The notes under the pieces were generated by a model, which was not told the origin of the DNA, did no database searches, and worked only from the letters and a program-made list of their open reading frames with translations. This document shows, piece by piece, positions 1-8,977 of a stretch of DNA of 64,000 nucleotides. Origin of the DNA: Alphaproteobacteria bacterium GWF2_58_20 (lineage in GTDB: Bacteria; Pseudomonadota; Alphaproteobacteria; UBA1247). The stretch spans positions 825,031 through 889,030 of the forward strand of contig MEMB01000002.1 in NCBI GenBank assembly GCA_001768735.1, in the 5' to 3' direction. The number at the start of each line of letters is the position of its first letter. Position 1 is the stretch's first letter. The position numbers and the translations under genes are program-made.

Positions 1-2
1 TG

Positions 3-290
3 CCCCTGCATCTGGCCGCCATGGGCGACACGCACGAACATGCCCTGATTCTCCAACATCTCCTGAAAGATGCAAAAACGCGCCAAGCGACCATCAACCT
101 GCCCAACATCGCCGGACAAACCCCGCTTCACTTCGCCGTGGAAGGCGACACAACCCTTTGCGCCCAGCTTTTGCTGGCCTGCGGTGCCAGACTCGACATG
201 ACTGACGCGTGCGGGAAAAAGCCTGCCCAGGCAATCCGCAGCCTGGCCATGGCAAAAATCCTTACCCCACACCCAACCCCATCCACCTGA
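3..290 (+). CDS. Ankyrin-repeat protein, C-terminal fragment (5' end outside window)
   Basis: Frame stays open upstream of the listed ATG to the window edge and reads PLHLAAMGD...; also GQTPLHFAVEGD...LLLACGARLDMTDACGKKPAQ, typical ankyrin repeats. Confidence 0.75.
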   Translation, partial: PLHLAAMGDTHEHALILQHLLKDAKTRQATINLPNIAGQTPLHFAVEGDTTLCAQLLLACGARLDMTDACGKKPAQAIRSLAMAKILTPHPTPST

Positions 291-302
291 AAATTTTGCG
301 CC

Positions 303-749
303 TCAATCCCCGGCGACGTCCTCGCCCCACATCTCCTTGAGGGTTTTGAGGTACTCTTCCTGCGCCTTGGCATTCACCTCGGCCTGCCGCATGGAAACGG
401 TCACGACCACAAGGGGAATGATGCGGTAAATGGCCCAGCCAATGCCTGCCGCCCCATACATCATCACCAGGTTCAGGGGATCTGAAACAATATCCCGCAT
501 GGAGGACACGGACTGTCCTTCCCGCCACAGGGAAATCACAAACGGCATCACGCCCCAAAGGTTAAGCGGGCCCATGGCCAGCGTCGCACTTTTTTCATGA
601 TCGCGTTCGGAAATCAACGTTACAAGGGTTGGCAGAAGCCCAACCAGAAGCAGGACCGTTGTTGTCCACATGACCGCCATGCTGGCCAATGCAACCACCA
701 GCAACAGCCAGCCGCGCCAGGACATCCCGCGTTTTCCCTCATGGCTCAT
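303..749 (-). CDS. Small integral membrane protein
   Basis: 148 aa with several hydrophobic segments; start overlaps the stop of the upstream pseudokinase ORF. Confidence 0.6.
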   Translation of the reverse strand: MSHEGKRGMSWRGWLLLVVALASMAVMWTTTVLLLVGLLPTLVTLISERDHEKSATLAMGPLNLWGVMPFVISLWREGQSVSSMRDIVSDPLNLVMMYGAAGIGWAIYRIIPLVVVTVSMRQAEVNAKAQEEYLKTLKEMWGEDVAGD

Positions 750-2764
750 GGCGTTCCTCCACCGATAAACATGGCCAAAAGCAAAAGGCCCGCCAGAATG
801 CTGGAAACAATGACAGCGAGGCGACGACCAAGGGCAATGGCGGCATCACGGCGCGCGATTTCCTGCTGGTGCCCCCGGACAAGTTCGGCCGCAATCCTGT
901 GATACTGTGTCCGGGCTTCCACGAAGGAATCCTCATCCTGAACAAGCGAATCCGAACCCGACAGGAGATTGACAACCCCAGCAAGTTCCCCCTGTGCAAT
1001 CATCCGGGACATATCTTTCCGAACCACTTGTTGCGTGATCCTGTTATGAAAACGGTCCACCGCATCCGCCGTCTGTCCCGCAACCCAGGCACAGAGGTTT
1101 GGCAACTTGCCCATCTTGTGGTGTTCCTGCACAAAAGCCAGAATGCGCGCAAACGCCAGAATCCGGTCTGTCCGGCTTCCACTCATGGCAGGATTGTTCA
1201 GAAGGTTTTCCGGCAGGATCCTTTCCCGGGCGGCCATAAACGCAAGAAGATGCCGATCCAGCGGCCATTGCCGCGATTCAGCCCCAACCTCAAGCCGCTT
1301 GACCTCTCTCTCCAGAAACGTCAGGACATCCGATGGGGAAAAAGCCATTTTCCCCTGCAAGAGCGGGCTCAGGCACGGAAGGCCGGTCTGCAATTCATAA
1401 AGGCAGCGTTCTGCACCGAAGCCTTTGCCCGGACGCACCATCATGCCGGAAAGCCTGTCAAAAATGCAGGCATAATCTCCCTGTCCCTTTTCCAGGCGCT
1501 GCTGGCTGGAGAGCCAGGCCATGGGAAGCTGCCGGGCAATGATCCCGGCCACAGGCGCAACATCCGCCTCCTTGAGGTAAAGCGTGGCCATCAGGTTGCC
1601 GATTCCTCCCGGCAGAACCCGATAACCCTGGCTATAAATGGGGGCTGGAGGATCCATGGCAAGCAGGACCCGACTCAAAAGCAAACTTTTTTCAACCCCT
1701 TCCTCGGCAAGTACGGAATCAATCCGGTCTGCAATGGACGAATCCGCAAGGCTGCGGCGCAACCAGCGTCCAAGTTCGCCATTTTGCAAAACAACCAGCG
1801 CATCTTCCGGTTGTTCCGAAAAGGCCAGGGCCAGGGAACGCGCACGATGCCATTCCCGTCCCCCAAACAGCATGGGGCGGGCGGAAACCAGTTGCCCCTT
1901 GGTGGAACGGGCCGCCTGACGGTGCCCTTCCATCCATTTCTCCAGTTCTGCCACATCCCAGCGCAGAACAGGATCATCATTGAGCATGCCCCGCAAGGGT
2001 TCAACCAGCCCCGCCGGCATGCGATGCTGCCCCATCAACATGGCGTAACTGCCAAATTCTGCCCGTCCCTGAAGAATTTCCCTTTCAGGCATTCCTTCAA
2101 GGGGATGGCGCCCAAGACAGAGGAAAACAATGGAAACCGCAAGGGAGAACACATCATCCCGGCTGGTTCCATCCCCACGCGCGCCGGGATGGGCCAGCGC
2201 CCTTTCAAAGGGTTCAAAAATGCCGGGTTGCGAAAAAGAGGGGGGAGCTGAAAGGCATTCCCCCAGCACCACCCCCGAAGCCCCGACAAACATGTTGGAT
2301 GGGCGGATTCCCCCGTGATGGATTCCCCTCGACCACAGGAATCGCAGGGTCTGCGTTACCGGACGGATCACCTGCCGCACCAGCTCGTCTTCTCCCATGG
2401 GAGCTCTGGGAACGGAAAGATCCTGCCACAAACGCTCTTCGGGCGGACGGCAAAACACCAGAACAGTCTTGTCCGTCCCATCCCGGACATCCTTGCCCAC
2501 CCCAAAATCCTCAAGCATGACAAGGCCGGGATTTTCCGCTTTTTTCAGACTTGAAACAATCTCGTGCCGCAGGGGAAGGGTTCCCTTGTCCGCCAGTGCA
2601 TAAAAAGAGGAATCCCTCCCCTTGTTGCGAATGGCAAAGGCCTCTCCCCACGCCGAATCCAGAAGGGGCAGCGGGGAAGACCAAAGCACTTCATTTCCAT
2701 TTCCCAGCACCGACGATGCAAGAACAGGCGTTGCGGGTTCTCCTGGCAAGTCGCTTTCCGGCAT
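746..2764 (-). CDS. Protein kinase-like (probable pseudokinase) with C-terminal transmembrane helix
   Basis: Kinase-like pattern GIHHGGIRPSNMFV and SRDDVFSLAVSIVFLCLGRHPLEG; C-terminal hydrophobic segment LAVIVSSILAGLLLLAMFI. Confidence 0.65.
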   Translation of the reverse strand: MPESDLPGEPATPVLASSVLGNGNEVLWSSPLPLLDSAWGEAFAIRNKGRDSSFYALADKGTLPLRHEIVSSLKKAENPGLVMLEDFGVGKDVRDGTDKTVLVFCRPPEERLWQDLSVPRAPMGEDELVRQVIRPVTQTLRFLWSRGIHHGGIRPSNMFVGASGVVLGECLSAPPSFSQPGIFEPFERALAHPGARGDGTSRDDVFSLAVSIVFLCLGRHPLEGMPEREILQGRAEFGSYAMLMGQHRMPAGLVEPLRGMLNDDPVLRWDVAELEKWMEGHRQAARSTKGQLVSARPMLFGGREWHRARSLALAFSEQPEDALVVLQNGELGRWLRRSLADSSIADRIDSVLAEEGVEKSLLLSRVLLAMDPPAPIYSQGYRVLPGGIGNLMATLYLKEADVAPVAGIIARQLPMAWLSSQQRLEKGQGDYACIFDRLSGMMVRPGKGFGAERCLYELQTGLPCLSPLLQGKMAFSPSDVLTFLEREVKRLEVGAESRQWPLDRHLLAFMAARERILPENLLNNPAMSGSRTDRILAFARILAFVQEHHKMGKLPNLCAWVAGQTADAVDRFHNRITQQVVRKDMSRMIAQGELAGVVNLLSGSDSLVQDEDSFVEARTQYHRIAAELVRGHQQEIARRDAAIALGRRLAVIVSSILAGLLLLAMFIGGGTP

Positions 2765-2941
2765 ATCCTCCTAATCCCTTCTCCACCCCTTGCCTTGTTC
2801 CCCATTTTCATTCCGATGCCATAACAAACCATTAACCTACCGCCATCCCTTGCATCAAACGACTACACAAAAACAAGAAAAACCGTTGATTCCGACGCAG
2901 AAAAACGTTACTTTCTAACATCTTTCAATGAGGAATGTTGC

Positions 2942-4510
2942 ATGACCAAAATCCTTGTCGCCCAAAGCTTCCCTGCCAGCGTGTGCAAAACCCTGCGTGA
3001 CCACGGGATGGACGCCATCCAGGCCAAGGCCTTCGACATGGAAAACATCACGAAGGCCGAGGCCCTTCTGGTTGATGCGCAAACCCCCATCACCGCAGAC
3101 ATGATTTCTGCAGGCACCTCCCTGCGCACCATCGGCATCATGGGAACGGACGAAGGCCATGTGGATGTCGCAGCCGCCACGGCTGCAGGCATCGTGGTCA
3201 TGAACACCCCTTATGGAAACATCACAGCCGCCGCCGAACATACCCTTGCCATGATTTTTGCGCTGGCCCGCAAAATCCCGCAGGCCAACGCATCCCTGCA
3301 TGCCGGCCAATGGACTCCCGAAAATTTCCCTGGCATTGAACTTGCCGGCCGGACCCTTGGCGTCATCGGGTGCGGACAGGTTGGATCACGGGTTGCGGAA
3401 AAAGCCCGTGCGCTTGGCATGCGCATCATTGTCAACGACCCCTATCTTTCCAATGAACGGGCCGACGAACTCCACCTCGAAAAAGCCGCCCTTGAAACCT
3501 TGCTGGCCAACAGCGACATCATCACCCTTCACCTGCCGCTCAACGACCGCACGCGCGGCATGATGAACGCGGAAGCCTTCACGCACATGAAAGCGGGCGC
3601 CCTGCTTGTCAATTGCGGCCATGGTGCCCTCATTGAGGAAGCTGCGCTGGAAAAGGCCCTGGGCACAAAACGCCTTGCCGGAGCCGCCCTGGATTCCTTT
3701 GCGCATGAACCCCTTGAGAACAGCCCTTTCTTTGCCATGGACAACGTCATCCTCACCCCGCACCTTTCTTTCGGAGCCAAGGGGGGCGGAGAAGCCCTTG
3801 CCCTTCAGGTGGCCGGGCAGGTCACCGACTTCCTTTCATCAGGCGCCATCACCTGCGCCCTCAACGCGGCTTCCCTGACGGCGGGGGAAGCTGAAAAAAT
3901 CAAGCCCTTTATGGATCTGGCCGACCAGCTTGGCTCCTTCATTGCCCAGATTGCCGACCGGAAAGCCACCAACATTTCCATTGACTATTGCGGCGAAGTG
4001 GCCGACCTCAACATCCATCCCCTGACCGCCATCATCCTGCGGCATGTTCTTGCCCTGCGCCAGGACGGGATCAATACCCTCAACGCCACAGAAGCTGCCC
4101 GAAGCCTTGGTATCCACGTTGTGGAAAAACACAGCGCGCTGGCCACCGGGCATCCCTCCCTCATCATTGTTGACATTTCGGGCGGAAATGAACGCCATTC
4201 CGCAAGCGCCACCCTGTTTGGCGGACTCCTTCCCCGACTGGTGGCTGCGGATGACGTGGCCATTGAAGCCAGGCTCACCGAACACATGCTTTACATCCGC
4301 AGCGCGGATCGCCCCGGCCTCATTGGCCGCATTGGCACCGCCCTGGGAGAAGCAAACATCAATATTGGCAGTTTCTACCTGGGCCGAAACAAGGCTGGCG
4401 GCGATATCCGCTGCCTCATTTCCGTGGACGCCCCCATTGCATCCGGCTTGCGCGACACCCTTGCCGCCATGACCGACATCCTTCAGGCCACCCCCCTTCA
4501 CTTCGGATAA
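2942..4510 (+). CDS. serA: D-3-phosphoglycerate dehydrogenase
   Basis: 522 aa; NAD-binding TLGVIGCGQVGSRVAEKARALGM, catalytic region ALDSFAHEPLENSPFF, C-terminal ACT-like domain RPGLIGRIGTALGEANINIGSFYLGR. Confidence 0.93.
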   Translation: MTKILVAQSFPASVCKTLRDHGMDAIQAKAFDMENITKAEALLVDAQTPITADMISAGTSLRTIGIMGTDEGHVDVAAATAAGIVVMNTPYGNITAAAEHTLAMIFALARKIPQANASLHAGQWTPENFPGIELAGRTLGVIGCGQVGSRVAEKARALGMRIIVNDPYLSNERADELHLEKAALETLLANSDIITLHLPLNDRTRGMMNAEAFTHMKAGALLVNCGHGALIEEAALEKALGTKRLAGAALDSFAHEPLENSPFFAMDNVILTPHLSFGAKGGGEALALQVAGQVTDFLSSGAITCALNAASLTAGEAEKIKPFMDLADQLGSFIAQIADRKATNISIDYCGEVADLNIHPLTAIILRHVLALRQDGINTLNATEAARSLGIHVVEKHSALATGHPSLIIVDISGGNERHSASATLFGGLLPRLVAADDVAIEARLTEHMLYIRSADRPGLIGRIGTALGEANINIGSFYLGRNKAGGDIRCLISVDAPIASGLRDTLAAMTDILQATPLHFG

Positions 4511-4523
4511 GGACAAACCTTCG

Positions 4524-5528
4524 ATGACGCGCTTTTCCCTTTCCATCATCGCCCTTCTGGCCACCACCGCCATTGCCCGTGCCGGCATCGATGCCTCGCC
4601 CATCCCCCTTGAAAACACAGCCACTGTTCTGGCTGTTTCCCCGGAAGGCCGGGATGCTGTCCTTATCACCACCCGGGAGGACAAACAGATTCACATGGCC
4701 TATGCGGATGGCAAGCTTCAACTGCGCCAGGAAAACGCAGACGGCATCACCCACAGCGAGGACGCCCCACCGCCGGCAAAAACCATTCCGGGCGCACGTC
4801 CTGGACGGGGGGCAAACACAGTGGAAAGCGCCTGGCTGACCCAGCCCACCAAACGCTATGTCCATGGCATTCTTGGCGACAATGTGGAAGCAGGAGCCCT
4901 TCTTGTCCGTCTGAAAGATGGCAGGGCCTTTGAATACCGCCTGCCGGAAACTTCCGTGTTTGAAGACATTGAACCCCGCGTCGCCGACCTTGACGGCGAT
5001 GGCGCCGATGAAATTGTTACCATCCGCAGCGAGCCCGAACTGGGCGCGCGCATGTCCATCTTCCGCGCCGATGCAAACGGCCTCTCCCTTGTGGTGGAAA
5101 CCCCGCCGGTCGCCCTTCCGTTTGACTGGATCCTGCCTGTAGGCGCAGCCGATTTTGACGGGGACGGTGTTGGCGACATCGCCGTTGTCATTTCCCCGCA
5201 TCTGCGCAAGCTCCTGCGCATCTACCGTTTTGATGGCAAAACCCTGGAAAACATCGGCGGCGGAACGGGCTTTTCCAACCACATCCCCGGCAGCACAACG
5301 CTCACCATGGGCGCCATGATGGATGCCAACCATGACGGGCTGGCCGACCTTGTCCTGCCCTCTGCGGATCGCAGGACCCTGCGGGTTGTCTCTTTCGCGG
5401 GCGGCGCCCTTCAGGATCTGGACAACATTCCGCTCCCGGCCCCCGTGGCCACAGCCATCGTTCCTGTTGGCCCGCTTCTGGTCTTTGGCCTGGAAAATGG
5501 AGCCCTTTACAGCCTGGGACAGGAATGA
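4524..5528 (+). CDS. Exported FG-GAP/VCBS-repeat-like protein
   Basis: N-terminal signal-peptide-like MTRFSLSIIALLATTAIARA; repeats VADLDGDGADEIVTI, GAADFDGDGVGDIAVVI, DANHDGLADLVLP. Confidence 0.75.
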   Translation: MTRFSLSIIALLATTAIARAGIDASPIPLENTATVLAVSPEGRDAVLITTREDKQIHMAYADGKLQLRQENADGITHSEDAPPPAKTIPGARPGRGANTVESAWLTQPTKRYVHGILGDNVEAGALLVRLKDGRAFEYRLPETSVFEDIEPRVADLDGDGADEIVTIRSEPELGARMSIFRADANGLSLVVETPPVALPFDWILPVGAADFDGDGVGDIAVVISPHLRKLLRIYRFDGKTLENIGGGTGFSNHIPGSTTLTMGAMMDANHDGLADLVLPSADRRTLRVVSFAGGALQDLDNIPLPAPVATAIVPVGPLLVFGLENGALYSLGQE

Positions 5529-6532
5529 AAACACCGCCGTTGCAGATTCCCCCGGGCATCCGGATCATCGGCCCGCCGAAAAACGAATGTGGCAGGGCAT
5601 GGGCGGCGCATATACCCGTGCCCCCGCAGGAGCTGCAGGACCTCCTTTGCAGCCCGCCACTTGATGGCGCCATCCTTGCCGTCCACATCCCCTCCGCCGA
5701 ACGGCTTGCCTTCGTGGTGGAAAAATGCGGCGCGGCAGACAAAAAAGACAAGATGTACTCCTTCACCTTCACCCTGCAACCCGCGGAACAGGAAGGCGAG
5801 CTGATGATCGCCTCCGTGGCCCCGCACCTGCAGGGGCAGGGCATCGCCAAACAGGCCGTTTCACGCCTGTTCGACATGGCGCGCAGGCACTTCAACGTCC
5901 GCCGCATCCACACATCGGCCAGCCATGAAAATGGCGGATACACCTGGGCGCGCTTTGGCTTTTACCCCAAACAGGCCGACTGGGACACCTTGCGCACCGG
6001 CGCATTGGCGCAAAAGGCGGACAGCTTTGCCCACGGCATTCCAGAACCTGCCATGGCGCAACTCCAGGCGGCGCTTGCATGCCCCTTGCCGGAGGCACTG
6101 GGCTTCATCGCGGCCCTCAAAACCCCAACCCGCGACATTCCGCTGGGCCAGTGGCTGATGGCAACCACCCGCTGCCACGAGGGGAAAGGGCGCCTTTCGG
6201 AATATGGATGGGAACAGCTTTCCGCCTGCGCCAGGGCCCGGCTGGAAAAGCTGGAGGGCCAGGTTCCCGCGCCCACCCTCGAACGCCTTGCCGACCTGCT
6301 GGAATCCCCCCTTGACCAGAGCGACCGGATCGCCCGCGAAATCACCGCCCCCGTGTCGGGCATCCCGCTGGGGCAGCTCATGCTTTCGGGATGTTCGTGG
6401 CGAGGAACACTCAACCTCGACAATTCCGCGCAGGCAGCCATCTACACCGCCTATGTCGGGCAAGGGCCGGTGCGTCCGGACATTCCCGCCCCTCTTCCGC
6501 CCGCCCTGCGCCGACCGAAAGGACCGTCATGA
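5525..6532 (+). CDS. GNAT-like acetyltransferase-domain protein, copy 1
   Basis: GNAT motif-A-like VAPHLQGQGIAKQAV and ENGGYTWARFGFYP; C-terminal IPLGQLMLSGCSWRGTLNLDN; ATGA overlap with preceding ORF. Confidence 0.65.
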   Translation: MKTPPLQIPPGIRIIGPPKNECGRAWAAHIPVPPQELQDLLCSPPLDGAILAVHIPSAERLAFVVEKCGAADKKDKMYSFTFTLQPAEQEGELMIASVAPHLQGQGIAKQAVSRLFDMARRHFNVRRIHTSASHENGGYTWARFGFYPKQADWDTLRTGALAQKADSFAHGIPEPAMAQLQAALACPLPEALGFIAALKTPTRDIPLGQWLMATTRCHEGKGRLSEYGWEQLSACARARLEKLEGQVPAPTLERLADLLESPLDQSDRIAREITAPVSGIPLGQLMLSGCSWRGTLNLDNSAQAAIYTAYVGQGPVRPDIPAPLPPALRRPKGPS

Positions 6533-6714
6533 CCACAACGCCCGCGCCCCACGACATCGGCGACGCCCTCATGGCCGACATGGAAGCCCATTTCAAGGCG
6601 CATCCGGAAGCGGAATATGCCGCCCTGCTCGAAGCCGTGAAAATCGGCCGCAAGCTTGGTTTTTCCGATGCAGAGCTGGAAGCAACCACCGGCATCCGCC
6701 TCAAGCCGGAGGAC
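6488..6714 (+). repeat. Direct repeat copy 1 (3' tail of GNAT 1 plus most of small ORF A)
   Basis: Ungapped match to 8736-8962 with 7 mismatches counted by eye over 227 nt. Confidence 0.9.
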
Positions 6715-6732
6715 CGTACCCGGAATGCGTGA
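6529..6732 (+). CDS. Small conserved hypothetical protein (67 aa), copy A
   Basis: MTTTPAPHDIGDALMADMEAHFKAHPEAEYAALLEAVKIGRKLGFSDAELEATTGIRLKPEDR; near-identical to ORF 8777-8977; ATGA overlap with the ORF before it. Confidence 0.7.
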   Translation: MTTTPAPHDIGDALMADMEAHFKAHPEAEYAALLEAVKIGRKLGFSDAELEATTGIRLKPEDRTRNA

Positions 6733-7753
6733 ACCTACGAATTTCACCGCCGAAGATTTCATATCTGTCCGGTACATGAACCTTGATGTCTCTGACAAAG
6801 AAAACATTCAGGCATGGAACCGGCATGTCCGCATGGCCCCAAAAGACTTTTACAATGCCATCTGCCAACCTCCCCTTGAAAACAGCCAGATGAGATTGAC
6901 CCTTTCCCTGTGGGGCGACATGAGCGTCAACCTTTCCCGGCACGGAAACCACCGGGAACTGGAATTTGACCTGCATGCAGAATTTGATCTGCAAAAACGC
7001 ACAGGAACCTTCAATTACATGGAAGTTTCCGCTGCCCTTCAGGGCAAAGGCATCGGCTCATCTGCCACAACCCGCCTCTTCAATCTCGTCCACCAGATGG
7101 GCGTATGCGAGATCCGCACCGAGGCAAGCCTCGCCAATGGCGGCTATACATGGGCGCGCCTTGGCTTCATGCCGGGTTCCCCCAAATGGCCTGCCTTCTC
7201 CTTGAAGGACGAGTACCTTATCCCCAGAATGAAAACCTTTTCGGCCTGCATTCCAGAACATGCCAAGGCACAGCTTGAAGCTGCCATTGCCAGCGACGAC
7301 CCAACGGCCATCTTCCTGATTGCTTCCCTCAAAACCCCAACCCACAACGTCCCTGTGGGGCGATGGTTGCTTGCCCACTCCTTCTTCAACCCTCACAAGG
7401 AACCCTCCCCCCACATTTTCATGGATTGCTGGACAGCCATGCGAACAACCGCCCTTGCAAGGCTGGAAAAAACAGGCACGGGCTTTTCCCCGAAAACACG
7501 TGCCGAAATTGCAAAAGCCATAAATATTGCATCCCCTGAAAACATCCCCAACCTGCTGGATCTTCCCCATACCCTTTCTGGCATCCCCTTGGGGAAACTG
7601 ATGCTGGTCGGCACGAAGTGGCAAGGCATCCTCGACTTTAATAATCCCATACAGGCAAAAATCTTCCATGCCGCCATGGAACGGAACCTCCCGCGCCCAA
7701 AAAAACCTCCCGCCCCTCCGGCGCCCCACCCCTCCGGAGACCCGCATGCCTAA
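6725..7753 (+). CDS. GNAT-like acetyltransferase-domain protein, copy 2
   Basis: LQGKGIGSSATTRLFNL, NGGYTWARLGFMP, IPLGKLMLVGTKWQGILDFNN; start refined to ATG 6725, 8-nt overlap with previous ORF. Confidence 0.65.
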   Translation: MREPTNFTAEDFISVRYMNLDVSDKENIQAWNRHVRMAPKDFYNAICQPPLENSQMRLTLSLWGDMSVNLSRHGNHRELEFDLHAEFDLQKRTGTFNYMEVSAALQGKGIGSSATTRLFNLVHQMGVCEIRTEASLANGGYTWARLGFMPGSPKWPAFSLKDEYLIPRMKTFSACIPEHAKAQLEAAIASDDPTAIFLIASLKTPTHNVPVGRWLLAHSFFNPHKEPSPHIFMDCWTAMRTTALARLEKTGTGFSPKTRAEIAKAINIASPENIPNLLDLPHTLSGIPLGKLMLVGTKWQGILDFNNPIQAKIFHAAMERNLPRPKKPPAPPAPHPSGDPHA

Positions 7754-8780
7754 AAAAACCGCCTTCACCCCCGCCGATTTTGAAAAGGTTGTTGGATTCA
7801 GGTTCATAAGCCAGTCACAAAAACAATTCGACGCATGGAACACTTTTGTACGTATGTCTCCCGCTGAATTCCACGCAGCCATCTGCGAGGGACCTCTGGC
7901 AGACATACCCTTGGTCGTTGAAATGGCCTACCAGGGTAGTTTTATATCCGTGAAGCTTGGCAAACGAATTCCCAATGACACCAGCTTCCTGGGCTATGCC
8001 CCTGAAAATGCCTTCCAGATGAGCGCCCAGTTCGAGCTGAAAAACGGCAACGGGGAATTCGAGTATATAAAAATTCCAGAACCCATGCAGGAACAGGGGC
8101 TCGGAACACTTGCAACCGTGCGCACCTTCAGCCTTGCCCGCAGACTCGGCGTTTCCAGAATCCGGGCAGAAATGCACCTTGCCGCCGGTGGCTATGCCTG
8201 GGCGCGCCTCGGCTTCATGCCAAATGCCCCTGACTGGGATGACCTGCGGAAAGAATATATCCTTCCCCGGCTTGCCGCCTTCGGGAAGGGCATACCCGAA
8301 GGCGCGCGCGCGCAAATAGAAACGGCGGCTGCGAGCGACGACCCGGAAAACATTTTCCTCATCGCTGCACTCAAAACCCCGTGCCGGGAGATCCCGCTTG
8401 GTCGCTGGCTGATGGCACATGGTTACTGGAACCCGGATACAGACCCAAATCCAAACTTTATCTATGAATGCTGGAAAGCGATGCGGGAAACAGCTATGGG
8501 ACGGCTTGAAAAACTGAAGGACAATATTCCGCAGAAAATTTTTGAAAAGGTTTCCACGCTTCTTCAGAAGGCCTCCTCGGAAGAACTCAAGGAAATCATT
8601 CACATCCCGGAAACGGTGGATGGAATTCCCGCAGGGCAGCTCATGCTGGTCGGCACCAGATGGTATGGTGAACTTGATTTTGACAACCCCGTGCAGGCCG
8701 CCATTTTTGATGCGGTTGCCAAAAGGATCGCACCAGCCCCTCTTCCGCCCGCCCTGCGCCGCCCGAAAGGACCGTCATGA
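7746..8780 (+). CDS. GNAT-like acetyltransferase-domain protein, copy 3
   Basis: MQEQGLGTLATVRTFSLARRLGV, AGGYAWARLGFMP, IPAGQLMLVGTRWYGELDFDN; start refined to ATG 7746, 8-nt overlap with previous ORF. Confidence 0.65.
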   Translation: MPKKTAFTPADFEKVVGFRFISQSQKQFDAWNTFVRMSPAEFHAAICEGPLADIPLVVEMAYQGSFISVKLGKRIPNDTSFLGYAPENAFQMSAQFELKNGNGEFEYIKIPEPMQEQGLGTLATVRTFSLARRLGVSRIRAEMHLAAGGYAWARLGFMPNAPDWDDLRKEYILPRLAAFGKGIPEGARAQIETAAASDDPENIFLIAALKTPCREIPLGRWLMAHGYWNPDTDPNPNFIYECWKAMRETAMGRLEKLKDNIPQKIFEKVSTLLQKASSEELKEIIHIPETVDGIPAGQLMLVGTRWYGELDFDNPVQAAIFDAVAKRIAPAPLPPALRRPKGPS

Positions 8781-8962
8781 CCACAACGCCCGCGCCCCAC
8801 GATATCGGCGACGCCCTCATGGCCGACATGGAAGCCCATTTCAAGGCGCATCCGGATGCGGAATATGCCGCCCTCCTCGAAGCCGTGAAAATTGGCCGCA
8901 AGCTTGGTTTTTCCGATGCAGAGCTGGAAGTAACCATCGGCATCCGCCTCAAGCCGGAGGAC
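8736..8962 (+). repeat. Direct repeat copy 2 (3' tail of GNAT 3 plus most of small ORF B)
   Basis: Ungapped match to 6488-6714 with 7 mismatches counted by eye. Confidence 0.9.
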
Positions 8963-8977
8963 AGGCAGGCCATATGA
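8777..8977 (+). CDS. Small conserved hypothetical protein (66 aa), copy B
   Basis: Near-identical to 6529-6732; ATGA overlap with preceding ORF. Confidence 0.7.
   Translation: MTTTPAPHDIGDALMADMEAHFKAHPDAEYAALLEAVKIGRKLGFSDAELEVTIGIRLKPEDRQAI

Noticed and set aside
689-2251. 520-aa plus-strand ORF
   Set aside because: Antisense to the pseudokinase ORF; composition reads as shadow translation without domain motifs
8300-8320. gcgcgcgcgc run
   Set aside because: Within GNAT3 coding sequence (GARAQ); codon bias explains it
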